A stretch of DNA of 64,000 bases, taken from contig JAKSXM010000272.1 of assembly GCA_022575985.1 (NCBI GenBank), positions 4,402,001 through 4,466,000 of the forward strand, read 5' to 3'. Each line of letters begins with the position of its first letter. Within the stretch, counting starts at the first letter, position 1. Position numbers and translations under genes: made by a program. The notes under the pieces are model-generated. The model worked only from the letters and a program-made list of their open reading frames with translations. It made no database searches and was not told the DNA's origin. This DNA comes from Anagrus nilaparvatae (lineage: Eukaryota; Arthropoda; Insecta; Hymenoptera; Mymaridae). Positions 36,505-47,029 of the stretch are shown here, in pieces.

Positions 36505-36781
36505 TGTTTAATTATCTTGCAATAAATAAATTACGACACAATAATTAACTTTTATATTTAAATAATTATGAATCTTTATTAAAGTGAATGCAATATATAC
36601 AGTGAATCATAATGTCTTTACGTGTGACCGGCCGTACCAAAGTATAAAACAGAAGCGAGAGGAGCTAAAAGATATCGATAATCGTAGGTCCTTTTAGTCC
36701 CTCTCTATAATATTAATTACTAATAACGTGCGTGAAGCGCTGTCTCTTAGTATAAAAATTAAGGTGCATAATAATTGAACA
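36505..36781 (-). repeat. BEL/Pao element 5' LTR
   Basis: A 277-bp copy of the LTR at 32873-33150, differing at only a handful of positions. The insertion is therefore comparatively young among the elements here. It contains TATAAAAATT-type signals in plus-strand reading near 36760 and lies against the outer end of the Penelope-like element. Confidence 0.85.
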
Positions 36782-38106
36782 AAAATGATTATTATAAAAT
36801 AAATACTATATTTATTGTCCTTCTATTTACAATTTTTTTTAAATCATTTTTATAAACGACGCGTTTCGAAAATTATATTTTCATTATCAAGTTAATCTCA
36901 ATTAATGAGAATTGTGATAAAATTATTTAAAAAAATATAAAACATAACAAATTTGTTGATTACATGTTTACCTTTAGAGCAATTTATTTAAACTGAACTT
37001 ATTTCCAAAATTGATGTAAATTAAAATTGAATAATAATACTTTGTAATAATAGTGTGTGCTGTTTATTATGTAAAATTAAAAATAAAATAAAGTATTTAA
37101 ATTTAAATGGTATAATTGTAAACATAAACAATGTATTTAAATTTAAAATGCTTTATAAGGATATATTTATATGTATTTTAAATATTATTTTAAATTTTGA
37201 TTTTGATTAAATATGTTAAAATGTATATGGATGCGTGAATTTTAAATTTATAACTTGTCATATATTACGTTTTTATTAAAAACTAGTTTATCATTGAGCA
37301 TGTTATCTTTGTCAATTTTTGTGTATTTAAAATTTTTAAATTCTTCTAACGTGTCCATATATTTACTTTTGTTGCAATAATGAATTGGTGTTAAATGATC
37401 GTGTATACTTTTGCAGTCATGATTTTCATTGATCAGGTGTAATCCGAAATTAGTATTTTTACTTTTAATAGATGTTGTTTTTGAAAAACTTTGTTTGTCC
37501 AATGTAATATTTTTTACAATATAGACATTTAATTTTTTATGTATGAATAAAATCGTTTTTATTGTTTTCCTTATTTTTGTTTTTATACGTTAAATATTTT
37601 TTATCTTTGTAATTTGTTTTGAAAACAATGTATACGTTATGTTTTTTTGCAACATAACTTAAAATATTAGATGTTTGTGTAGTAAATATAGACCCTACGT
37701 ATGTTTTTTCAGAATTTCTAATTATAGTGTTTTCTTTTTTTATACTTATGTTCTTGTACCAGTTGGTTAATTAAATTTGCATTATAGCCATTGTTTCTTG
37801 CAATAATTTTTATGATATTTATTTTATTATTATAATCTGTTGGGTCCATAGGAATTGATAATGCTCTGTGTATTAGTGAATTAATGTGTTGTGTTTGACA
37901 ATGTCAGTGTTTGTGGGTTTTCTGTAAATTGAATATTTTAGTTTTTCTTCATGTTTGGTAATTTTTATGTCTAAGAAATTTATTGCGTTATTTTCTTCTA
38001 TTTCTTTAGTAAATTGTATTTTATCATTAAATTTATTTAAGTAGTTTTTGAAGCTTTCAATTTGTCTATGTGTGGCATTATAAATAATAAAAATATCATC
38101 AACATA
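36782..38106 (-). pseudogene. Penelope-like element, minus copy: RT C-terminus and GIY-YIG endonuclease
   Basis: On the minus strand the RT catalytic box RYVDDIFIIYN (near 38070-38106) is followed by INFLDIKITK and YSIYRKPTNTD, typical of Penelope RT. Further down come IKCLYCKKYYIGQT near 37500-37540 and HLINENHDCKSIHDH with DTLEEF (37248-37440), parts of the GIY-YIG endonuclease. The GIY motif region is partly deleted. The 3' end carries a hammerhead-like motif. The upstream RT half continues beyond the palindromic insertion at 39558-39745. Stops and shifts make it non-functional. Confidence 0.8.
36858..36891 (-). ncRNA. Hammerhead-like motif in PLE terminal repeat (left)
   Basis: The minus strand reads CTTGATAAT, a stem-loop GAAAAT-ATA-ATTTTC, then GAAACGCGTC. 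Hammerhead ribozymes have CUGAUGA, stem II, GAAA, a very short stem III and UC, and are known in Penelope-like elements. Two core positions of the CUGAUGA box are changed here, so self-cleavage is doubtful. Confidence 0.5.
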
Positions 38107-38112
38107 CCTATG

Positions 38113-39552
38113 AGTCATTCTCTGTCAGAAAAGCAGGGTCGCTGAAACCGGCTAAAACCTTTTTTTTCCCAATTACCTATCCAAAATGGACTATTTCCCC
38201 AAATTTTAGCCCTTAATATGGAAAAATAAGCCCAGGGCGAATTTTTGAGAAAAAAAACGCGTTTTCATCTTTTCTCAGTTACTCGTTCTTCTTTTATATG
38301 CCATTCCTTCTAGAAATTATTAAAAATAATGAGAAAAGAGGTACAATAGTAAAATTTTCTCAGGAATCCATTCCTGCCATTAGTTTTGAAAAATTCCTAC
38401 ACGGGGATCCGCAAAATCGATAAATTCACAGGGTATTTTACGGAAGCTACAGAAAAATTATATATCCGAGTTTTTTATTAAGCTTCTCAGAAAAAGCGTG
38501 TTTTTATATATATTTTTGGAAGCCATATTAACCTAGATGCGATCGAACTTCCTAGACCCTAAAATAATCAAAAAATCGTGAATTTTCCTCAATTTTTCTC
38601 ATTTTTTTTCAATTTTTTGAATTTTCCCGCTCTAAATGACTCTGAATGATATAAATAACTTAAGATTCGAATTCCCAGGGGAATTTTACGTACTTTCCTT
38701 ATTTAAATAATTTTTAGGCTTTAATGTAAACGATCTTTGCTCGTTTTTACTAAAGCCTAAAGATTTTAATAGAATAGAAATTATATGAAATTTCCTGGAG
38801 ATACCAAATCTGAACTTATTTGACTCTTATTAGGTCTTTTAGCGCGGGAAAATTCAGAAAAACTGTTGAAAAACGATGAAAATCCGACTTTTGTGTTGAA
38901 AGCATTTGGTGTGAGATCGTTTACATTGAAGCCTAAAAATTACTTAAATAAGGAAAGTATGTAAAATTTCCCTGGGAATCCGAATATTAACATATTTATA
39001 TCATTCGGAGTCATTTAGAGCGGGAAAATTCCAAAAATTGAAAAAAAAATGAGAAAAATTGAGGAAAATTCACGATTTTTTGATTATTTTAGGGTCTAGG
39101 AAGTTCGATCGCATCTAGGTTGATATGGCATCCGAAAATATATATAAAAACACGCTTTTTCTGAGAAGCTTAATAAAAAACTCGGATATATAATTTTTCT
39201 GTAGCTTCCGTAAAATACCCTGTGAATTTATCGATTTTGTGGCTCCCCGTGTAGGAATTTTACAAAACTAATAGCAGGAATGGATTCCTGAGGAAATTTT
39301 ACTATTGTACCTCTTTTCTCATTATTTTTAATAATTTCTAGAAGGAATGGCATATAAAAGAAGAACGAGTAACTGAGAAAAGATGAAAACGCGTTTTTTT
39401 TCTCAAAAATTCGCCCTGGGCTTATTTTTCCATATTAAGGGCTAAAATTTGGGGACATAGTCCATTTTGGATAGGTAATTGGGAAAAAAAAGGTTTTAGC
39501 CGGTTTCAGCGACCCAACCTGAAAGGTTTTGCTTTTCTGACAGAGAATGACT
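38113..39552. mobile_element. 1.44-kb palindromic element inserted in the PLE RT gene
   Basis: Inverted arms of roughly 640 bp begin AGTCATTCTCTGTCAG at both ends and contain GGGTCGCTGAAACC (left) or its inverse. The PLE sequence on both sides repeats CCTAT (38107-38111 and 39553-39557), a 5-bp target duplication. Removing the insert joins the RT frame through SYN-RYVDD. The insert has no coding frame. Its GGGTCGCTGAA box is shared with the CTCCAGTC MITEs. Confidence 0.8.
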
Positions 39553-39557
39553 CCTAT

Positions 39558-39745
39558 TATAGCTGATTATATTTTTTCGGTGGGAATTAGAATCTTTAAA
39601 TATGTTTTAATTTTCGAAGTTATTAATGAAAAGGTCAGCTAGAAGACAACTTAATGGGTTGCCCATAGCAAGTCCATCTTTTTGTAACAAATATTGCTTT
39701 ATGAATGTGAAGTAATTTTGTTTTAAAATAATGTGTGTTAATTTT
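39558..39745 (-). pseudogene. Penelope-like element, minus copy: RT upstream part
   Basis: The minus strand encodes QNYFTFIKQYLLQKDGLAMG and GNPLSCLLADLFINNFE, the RT segment that precedes the YVDD box in Penelope RT. One stop follows FEN, then the sequence reaches the palindromic insert. At 39745 it meets the oppositely oriented second PLE copy head to head. Confidence 0.75.
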
Positions 39746-40555
39746 ATTAGCATTATCAATTCCTATGGACCCAACAGATTATAATAATAAAATAAATATC
39801 ATAAAAATTATTGCAACAAACAATGGCTATAATGCAAATTTAATTAACCAACTAGTACAAGAACATAAGTATAAAAAAAGAAAACACTATAATTAGAAAT
39901 TCTGAAAAAACATACGTAGGGTCTATATTTACTACACAAACATCTAATATTTTAAGTAATGTTGCAAAAAAACATAACGTATACATTGTTTTCAAAACAA
40001 ATTACAAAATTAAAAAATATTTAACGTATAAAAACAAAAATAAAGAAAACAATAAAAATGATTTTATTCATAAATCAGGTATATACAAAATTAAATGTCT
40101 ATATTGTGAAAAATATTACATTGGACAAACGGGTAGAAGTTTTTTAAAAAGATTTATAGAGCATAAGCCCAAAACAACATCAATTAAAATTAAAAATACT
40201 AATTTGTGATTACACCTGATCAATGAAAATCATGATTGCAAGAGTATACATGATCATTTAACACCAATTCATTATTGCAACAAAAGTAAATATATGGACA
40301 CATTAGAAGAATTTTGAATTTATAAATACACAAAAATTGACAAAGATAACATGCTAAATGATAAACTAGTTTTTAATAAAAACGTATTGTATGACAAGTT
40401 ATTATAAATTTAAAATTCACGCATCCATATACATTTTAAGATATTTAATGAAAATCAAAATTTAAAATACATATAAATATATCCTTATAAAGCATTTTAA
40501 ATTTAAATACTTTATTTTATTTTTAATTTTATATAATAAACAGCACCCACTATTA

Positions 40556-40814
40556 CACGGATAAAAATTCAGTTGACTTCCGCGCCAAAAGGATAGCTTG
40601 CGACAAGTAAAATATGGAGTACACATAAAACAAAATGAGGCGAGAAACTAACCTAAATCAAGTAGTTTCACGCATAAATCACATAATATAGGTTGCGCGC
40701 GAATCCACTTTTGTCAAGTGCACATTATAATTTAGGTGAGAATGTCGCTCAAAATACTGGTTGTGATTCAAGACAAAATAATGGGCGCGCTAATCAACTG
40801 ATTTTTTACCCGTG
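40556..40814. mobile_element. Tc1/mariner-type MITE in the right PLE arm
   Basis: A 259-bp insert, absent from the otherwise matching left arm. Ends read CACGGATAAAAATTCAGTTG and, inverted, CACGGGTAAAAAATCAGTTG. TA flanks both sides (40554-40555 and 40815-40816). There is no coding frame. The left arm shows the empty site, so the boundaries are well supported. Confidence 0.85.
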
Positions 40815-40949
40815 TATTATTAAAGTATTATTATATTATTAAGTTCAGTTTAAATAAGGTGCTCTAAAGAAAAACATGTAATCAACAAATATGTTATGTT
40901 TAATATTTTTTAAAATAATTATATCACAATTCTCATTAATTGAGATTAA

Positions 40950-40983
40950 CTTGATAATGAAAATATAATTTTCGAAACGCGTC
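40950..40983 (+). ncRNA. Hammerhead-like motif in PLE terminal repeat (right)
   Basis: Same order of elements as the left copy: CTTGATAAT, a short stem-loop, GAAACGCGTC. The same two deviations from CUGAUGA occur, so the deviations predate the inversion/duplication or are the family norm. Confidence 0.5.
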
Positions 40984-41073
40984 ATTTGTAAAAATGATTT
41001 AAAAAAAATTGTAAATAGAAGGACAATAAATATAATATTTATTTTATAATAATCATTGTTATTATTATTACAT

Positions 41074-41485
41074 AAAATTCAAGGAAAAATTTATGCCTGG
41101 TTAGAAGATTTTTTACTAATAGGCATTTGAGAAATCTACTTTTGAAAAAAAAAAACAGCGTAATTTAGCGATTTCTCGCTCATGCGCTACTCAAAAAAAA
41201 TTTTTGACCACGGAATCGGATAGTCAGAAAAATTCCCTATCCAGACCTAAGAGGAAAAAATTTTTCATGTTAATGATAGTTTTTAACAGAAAAAATAAAA
41301 AAAATTATTCCTCATTTTTCATACTTTTTTTGTATAAGTCCAAAACACAAAAATGGCTAAAAATCAAGATTTTGCTCTGAGAGGCTAAATATTAGGCCGG
41401 TGACTTATTTTTGGTAGTACTTTCAGAAAAAAACACTTTGGAACAGTTTTAAAGACCGACCATACAAGTCGTATACGCTTTATTT
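41074..41485. mobile_element. Continuation of the split long-palindrome family member
   Basis: TTTCTCGCTCATGCGC, the AAAAAAATTTTTGACC box, and later 'GACCGACCATACAAGTCGTA' follow the order of the right arm of the 28-30 kb element to its outer end. The missing preceding part is at 32610-32872. The copy is clearly diverged from the 28-30 kb element. Confidence 0.65.
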
Positions 41486-42181
41486 AAATCTTTACATATA
41501 TAAATTCAAGAAATTTTTAATAACTATTCATAACAAAATTTTTTGTATAATTTTAATATAATTTTTTGTAATTAAACAAATTTGTTTATTTGTTTAAGGT
41601 AGCAGCCTCAATTGCAGGGGAAAAAAATCAATTTTTTGTTTTTTGTTTGAGTTTTAAAACATCTTTAGAATATGGAGACAAAATTTTATAATGATATCTT
41701 GAATAAAGACGTAAGATTCAGTATTCTAAACTTTAAACTCGTTTTTCTCGAAAAAACGTTTTTCGAATTTTTGGACAACTCAAAAAATAATTAAAATATC
41801 TTCCTAATTTTTGGGCTACACTTTTAAAATACAATTATCTTCTGGGCTAATGGAAATATAATATTTTATTAAAATATAATATTTTATTAAAAAATAATGG
41901 AATTATTTAGGCTAATGGAATGATTTTTCCAAAAAATGTTCCTATTTTTTTTTCAAAAAAACATTTAAAAAAAAATGCTATTTTTGAAAACAATTAAATA
42001 ATTTTCACAATTTTCCATTTTCCGAAATTTGAATCCATCAATCCAGAAGAAAAATGTTTTACAAACATAAACAATTTTATTTGGTATATTTCTGAACAAG
42101 TTGGATACTTCAATCGTGTACAGAATGAAAAGTGAGACCTAACTTTGAGAACCTGTATTCGGCGCCATTAAAAAAAAAAAA

Positions 42182-42220
<39 letters not shown>

Positions 42221-42227
42221 TTTCTAG
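41486..42227. other. No gene; AT-rich ending in a long A-run
   Basis: Homopolymer-rich sequence with a near-uninterrupted A-run of about 50 bases at 42168-42219. The run could be the tail of a retroposed sequence, but nothing upstream is recognisable as coding. Confidence 0.4.
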
Positions 42228-42418
42228 TACAGGCGCACTGCCTGATTAGCAACATCGGTGTGGGCCTCGAATGAACTTGCGTTTCACGTGTATGGAGAGG
42301 GGGCCCCTATATTTTCTGTGTACATTTTTTTTATGCCGATAATCGACCCCCCTTTAAACGCAAGTTCGTTAGAGGCCCAGAGCCCGTCCTCGTTGAACAC
42401 GCTATACGCCTGTAAAAT
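42228..42418. mobile_element. Small GC-richer foldback element
   Basis: GGGCCTC(G)AATGAACTTGCG at 42262-42284 is inverted at 42356-42378, and an outer ACAGGCG word is also inverted at both ends. The 65-codon frame across it is not convincing. No clear target duplication. Confidence 0.5.
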
Positions 42419-42489
42419 TCAAGGCGTACGGCCAATAATTTTTTTTTCAGTTTAGATAAGGACTTGTTTTAAAAATACTTTTATGTATA

Positions 42490-44010
42490 TGTGGTAACTT
42501 TAATAACGCAGTTCTGTTACTATGCTAGGAGTTTGAAAATAAGTAAAACAAATCTGGGTTAGAACACGTTAAGGAATTAAGCTTGAATAATTGTTTCATA
42601 TTATGAAATTGTGTTATATCAATATTAATGATTCTGATAATTCTGTTTTTAAAGGTCTGTAAAATCCTTAGAGCATTGTCATATGCACATCCCCATATGG
42701 AGATGGCATACGAGGCAATTCCAAGGAATAAGGAATAATAAATAATTTTAAGAATTTCTTCATTGACATATTTAAATTTATAATAAATAAATAACAGATA
42801 TTTGACCCATTTTATTACATAATGAATTTATATATCCCAGCCCATATGCTGATTAAAGTGAATTCCCAAGAACTTGCAGGAGAATACTCTTGCCAGTTTA
42901 TGGTTTGCTATTTCAATGGAAAAATTATTGTCCGGTAAACTATTGCTGTAAATACCAAAAGTACATTGAGATATTCAAATTCAAAGTGAGTTTATTTTTA
43001 TTTAACCAAAGATAAATCAATTGAAGCGAGTCTTTTTTTTTGTTGGAGTTATTTTTGCCTAGTTTATAATTAATAAAGTTCCATATTTTTTTGTGGAATT
43101 AAAATTTTTTCAGCAAGATTTATATCACTTATGTTTTTTGCGGCAATAATTACTTTTTTTTAAATCTTACAAAATTTATTATAATGACTTTTAAGAAAAC
43201 TACAATCATTATTATTTTTATTATTTTTTTTTTATTAATTGTATAGAAATTCTTTATGGTTAACAGAATTTTGTAAGCCTTTAGTCATACAATTTTTCCT
43301 ATATTTTTTCTTTTTCTTTACATTAGGTTTACTTGATTTTGATGATTGTAAACATTTATTAATACAATTTTTTAATTCTAACAATGCTTAAGAAGGATTA
43401 TTATATGTGAGAGTATGATCACAATTTATTTTCAATGCAGATAAATAAAACTTTTTATTATTTAAAAAGTTATGTAGAACAAGTTGGTGTTTGTCAATGA
43501 CAGCAAAAATAGTAAAATCATCTGTAAATATCTGATTATTTGCAATTGATACGCAGGGAAAATTGGATTTAGTAAAAATGTTATATATACGGGAGCCATT
43601 ATTGTCTTAAGGATTTGGTATTGTTATTGTATTTACTAAGGGACATCCGCATATCCGAAGGACAGCATATGCCCTAGGAATATATTATTATCAAAATCAT
43701 TATCCATAATATTCATATTAAAATCTCCAATAATAAAATGGTTGCTTAAAATGCTAGTTTGAGCTGAATAGTTTTCTATTAGATTAACAAATTTGGATTT
43801 CTTTATGGAGTAAGATCTATACAAAGCAGAGACATTCAGACTTAATTTATTAACCTTAACTGTAATTTTAATTATTTTTAAAGCATTTATGTTAATTAAG
43901 CTGTTATGATCAAAAGTGTCAAGTACCTTAACTACTAATCCATCAAATATGTTAATTTTACTATCGTTATAGTAAGAAAGGTAACCATCTAAGGGAAAGT
44001 GGCTCAAAAT
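42490..44010 (-). pseudogene. LINE relic (endonuclease plus RT C-terminus), internally deleted
   Basis: On the minus strand an endonuclease segment (43636-44007) reads SALYRSYSIKKSKFVNLIE and HFIIGDFNMNIMD. Decayed frames with the connecting region follow. An RT C-terminal segment near 42600-43010 then has LIYLWLNKNKLTLN, LGIHFNQHMGWDI and YSLFLGIASYAISIWG, DNALRILQ. The RT core with YADD is missing. The pattern is that of a CR1/Jockey-superfamily LINE; the exact clade is uncertain. It is adjacent to, but opposite in strand from, the R1 fragment starting at 44022. Confidence 0.7.
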
Positions 44011-44021
44011 TGTTAAATAAT

Positions 44022-44667
44022 GGAATGTTGGCAGTGTAGGTGGAATAGTGACCTGAGGGGATTTGGACGCACCGCCTTATTATCTACTTGAAAAGCTGGA
44101 TGAACAGTGATCATGGGGAGGAAGACTTCTACCTCACACAGTTCCTAACTGGTCACGGTTATTTCTTATATGCTTTTGTTATATGCTTTTCAAGTGGCGC
44201 AACGTGGCATCTCCGGAATGCTTGCATTGCCCGGGCGAGCTGGATAACGCTGAGCACACCTTTTTTGGGAGTCCTCACTTTGCTGAGGGGCGACCGCCTA
44301 TCGATGAATTGAGGCCAGAAGGAGTCGTCCCGGAAATGCTGCGCAGTACCGTGAACTGGTACAGTGTGGCAGAGTACGTACGGGCGACACTGGCTTAAAA
44401 AAAGGAGGAAGGTTTCCTCTTGTAGGAAACTCTCCTCCTTTATTGACAGGATATGGCGAGGAAATGCTTAGGCTGCATTTTTCTCCGGACCGAAGTAATA
44501 CCTAAACAGGGAGGCCGGTCCGGATTCTATGATATTATCATAAATACAGAAGGGTGGGGAGATTAGAGGGTATTACCCCAAATTTGAGGTTGAGTCCCAC
44601 ATAAACATACGGTACGTGGTGTATGGTATGCGTAAACAGCATTCTCCTCGTTCTACGAAAAAAGCCC
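44022..44667 (+). pseudogene. R1-clade LINE 3' fragment
   Basis: 5'-truncated copy beginning AATGGAATGTTGGCAG, a word also found in the 22.7-kb copy. It carries the C-terminal finger CLHCPGELDNAEHTFFGS, where the last Cys is changed to Ser, and the 3' UTR with the stem-loop at 44399-44441. The terminal GGCCCC box is cut short at 44667, where a MITE begins. Confidence 0.75.
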
Positions 44668-44670
44668 CAA

Positions 44671-45264
44671 CTCCAGTCAAAATACGGGTTTGGTTGTATT
44701 ATCACTGACGAACACTATATGTTTTTAGGGTCGCTGAATACGAAAAACGGAGAAATTGGGGGTTAACCCTTGATTTTGCAAAAACTACCACCAAAAATGG
44801 GTTTTTTTTTCCTATTCGGGTGTTTTTGCTATTTTTGCACTTTGAGCGTCCAAAATACGTGGTTAAATTTTAATTCTTTATGAAAAAGAAGTCAAAATTC
44901 TTTTTTAGCGACCCAAAAAACTTATATCGGCATAACCTGGATGCTAAAAGTACGAAAATATCAAAAACTCTTCCTTTTCGGGGATGGTTTAATTTAGGGA
45001 TGAAATGTTAATTATTAATGAAAAAGAAGTCGAAATTATTGATCAGCGACCAAAAAAATCTGTATGGTGCAAATCTGAGTGCTCAAAATGCGAATATGTA
45101 AAAAAAACCCTTTTTGGGGTTAGTTTTTGCAAATTTAAGAGTGAAGCTCCAATTTCTCTGCCAAATGACTCCGATTTTCGTGTTCAGCGACTCAAAGAAC
45201 CTATATTAGAACAAACCTGGTGTTCATCAGTGATAATACAATCTAACCCGTATTTTGACTGGAA
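44671..45264. mobile_element. CTCCAGTC-type MITE, copy B
   Basis: Ends read CTCCAGTCAAAATACGGG and the inverse with one change (GGAA for GGAG). Subterminal GGGTCGCTGAATACG and its inverse are shared with copy A at 19512-19961. The copies differ in length (594 against 450 bp) because the middle varies. The 112-codon frame beginning at 45005 runs through the right terminus and is not considered a gene. Only the right side shows TA; the left joins the R1 3' end. Confidence 0.7.
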
Positions 45265-45621
45265 TACCACCCCAATCCACCTTTTAAGGGTTGTAAATAG
45301 GATCAAAATAAATGAGACCTCAATGTATACGAAGTTTACTTAAACTTAGATAAAAAATATTATTTACAAACAATTTTCAATAAAATTGGATACTTTTTTC
45401 ATAGATTTTTCCAAATATTTCCTAATAATGCCTAACCTACCCCTTTCACCCCCTTTTTTAGGGTATTTTTAAGGCTTGTAGGTAAAAACTAATGTCAGAT
45501 TCTGAAAAGCGTGAAATTTTACTACAAAGATGAACTTTTTAGCCACTTATCTATAAGGAAATATACTTATTTTTGCTCATTTCCAGAACTTTCCGCTCCG
45601 GCGTTAAGGAGTTAACTAAAT
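45265..45621. other. No gene seen
   Basis: AT-rich sequence between two repeats, with no coding signal or recognisable element. Confidence 0.4.
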
Positions 45622-46716
45622 ACCCTGCCAACTAGCTGACACTAAGGTTCCTCAAAAAATGAGCTTAATACTTCAATATGCCACAGTATCACCAATTATA
45701 AGCATGCAATCATACATACATTTCTATTAATTTTTAAGTTTTTTTTATTGAATAAAAATCTTGTTACAAATTTTCAAAAAATTAATTATTAGATTCAAGA
45801 TATCGAGTAAAAAACATATTTTCAAATATAAGTACTTTCATGGAAATAAATGAGATATTACATCCAAAATGAAAACATAAAAAGTAGTTTGAGATTTTTT
45901 AATAAAAAAATTTTTGGAAAAAAAAATTAGGTCTTAATTCGATAATGGTTGTGAAATATCATCGGTTACAATATTTTCAGATATTAGTACTTTAATGGAA
46001 TTAAATGAGGTATTACACCTAAAAAAAAAAAATATTGTAGTTATTTTAATTTTTTTGTTTTTTTAATTTGAAAAAAAAAAAAATTCGGTATCAGATCCAA
46101 AAAATTACAATAAACGATTTTTCTAAAACTAGTACTCTCAGAGAAATAAATTAGGTACTACGTCCAAAAAGAAAAAAAAAATTAGTGTTTTTTGTATTTT
46201 TTTGTGAAAAAAATTTTGGGAAAATAATTTTCAATAAATTAATTATCAGATTCAAGACATCGAATAAAAATCGCAGTTTCAAGTACTTTCATGGAAATAA
46301 ATTAGATATTACATCCAAATTAAAAAAAAAAAAAAAAAAAAAATAGTTTGAGATTTTTTGATAAAAAATTTTCAGAAAAAAATTTTCAAAAAATTAATTA
46401 TCAAATTCGAGATATCGAGTAAAAATCGTACTTCCAAATATAAGTACTTTCGTGGAAATAAATGAGGTATTAAATCCAAATTAAAAAAAAAAAAAAGTAG
46501 TTTGAGGTTTTTTGATAAAAAAATTTTTGAAAAAAAAATTAGGTCTTAATTACATAATAGTTGTGAAATTTCACCGGTTAAATACACACACACACACAGA
46601 GCCATACATACTTTTTTTAAAGTGTTTTAGCTTCCTGAGGTCCCAAAACGTGTTTATATGCCAAAAAAACAAAAATCAAAATTTGACCCATCACAAAGGT
46701 TCCTCATTGAGGAACC
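45622..46716. repeat. GGTTCCTCA repeat family, copy 1, with internal tandem units
   Basis: Begins ACCCTGCCAACTAGCTGACA then AAGGTTCCTCA, and ends in GGTTCCTCATTGAGGAACC. The interior is a degenerate tandem array with units of about 110-130 bp around 'GATATCGAGTAAAAA...TAAGTACTTTCATGGAAATAAATGAGGTATTA'-like sequence, followed by a short CA microsatellite and CCCAAAACGTG. The second copy at 59268-61036 has the same ends. There is no coding frame. The class is unknown. Confidence 0.7.
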
Positions 46717-46745
46717 AAAAACCCACAAGTTTTTCAAAATTTTAA

Positions 46746-47026
46746 TATCTACCTATATTTTAATATCTGTTGATTTTTTGCTTGCCATTAGATAAGTCCT
46801 AACTGATACATAAATAAACTGATTTTTTGGTATTAGTGTCAATATAATCTGCCCCTCTAAGTGCGCTATATTATAAAATTTTAATTTTTTATTTGTATTA
46901 GGAGTACTTAATAAATACACAATTTCATACAATTTTAATAAATCTACCTATATATTAATATCTGTTGATTTTATGCGTGCCATTAGATAAGTCCTAACTG
47001 ATACATAAATAAACTGATTTTAGATA
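46746..47026 (+). repeat. Direct duplication, ~85-bp unit, ~196 bp apart
   Basis: The phrase TATTTTAATATCTGTTGATT, followed by GCCATTAGATAAGTCCTAACTG and a shared tail, occurs at about 46751-46835 and 46946-47026. Otherwise the stretch is AT-rich with no coding signal. Confidence 0.65.
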
Positions 47027-47029
47027 TAA

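Larger units (their letters stand above)
39746..41073 (+). pseudogene. Penelope-like element, plus copy: GIY-YIG part, inverted duplicate
   Basis: This copy is the inverse of the left copy from 37866 outward. It starts in the middle of the ORF ('PMDPTDYNNKINIIKII') and includes a better-preserved GIY-YIG domain near 40077-40170: GIYKIKCLYCEKYYIGQTGR, then LKRFIEHK. Several stops interrupt it. The outer end has the hammerhead-like motif. It continues to ATTGTTATTATTATTACAT (41055-41073), whose exact inverse lies at 32854-32872 across the BEL element. Head-to-head partial copies are a known arrangement of Penelope-like elements. Confidence 0.75.

Noticed and set aside
45005..45343. 112-codon frame with several Cys residues (SECSKCEY)
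   Set aside because: Runs through the inverted terminus of MITE copy B and is built from its repeat boxes; not an independent gene.
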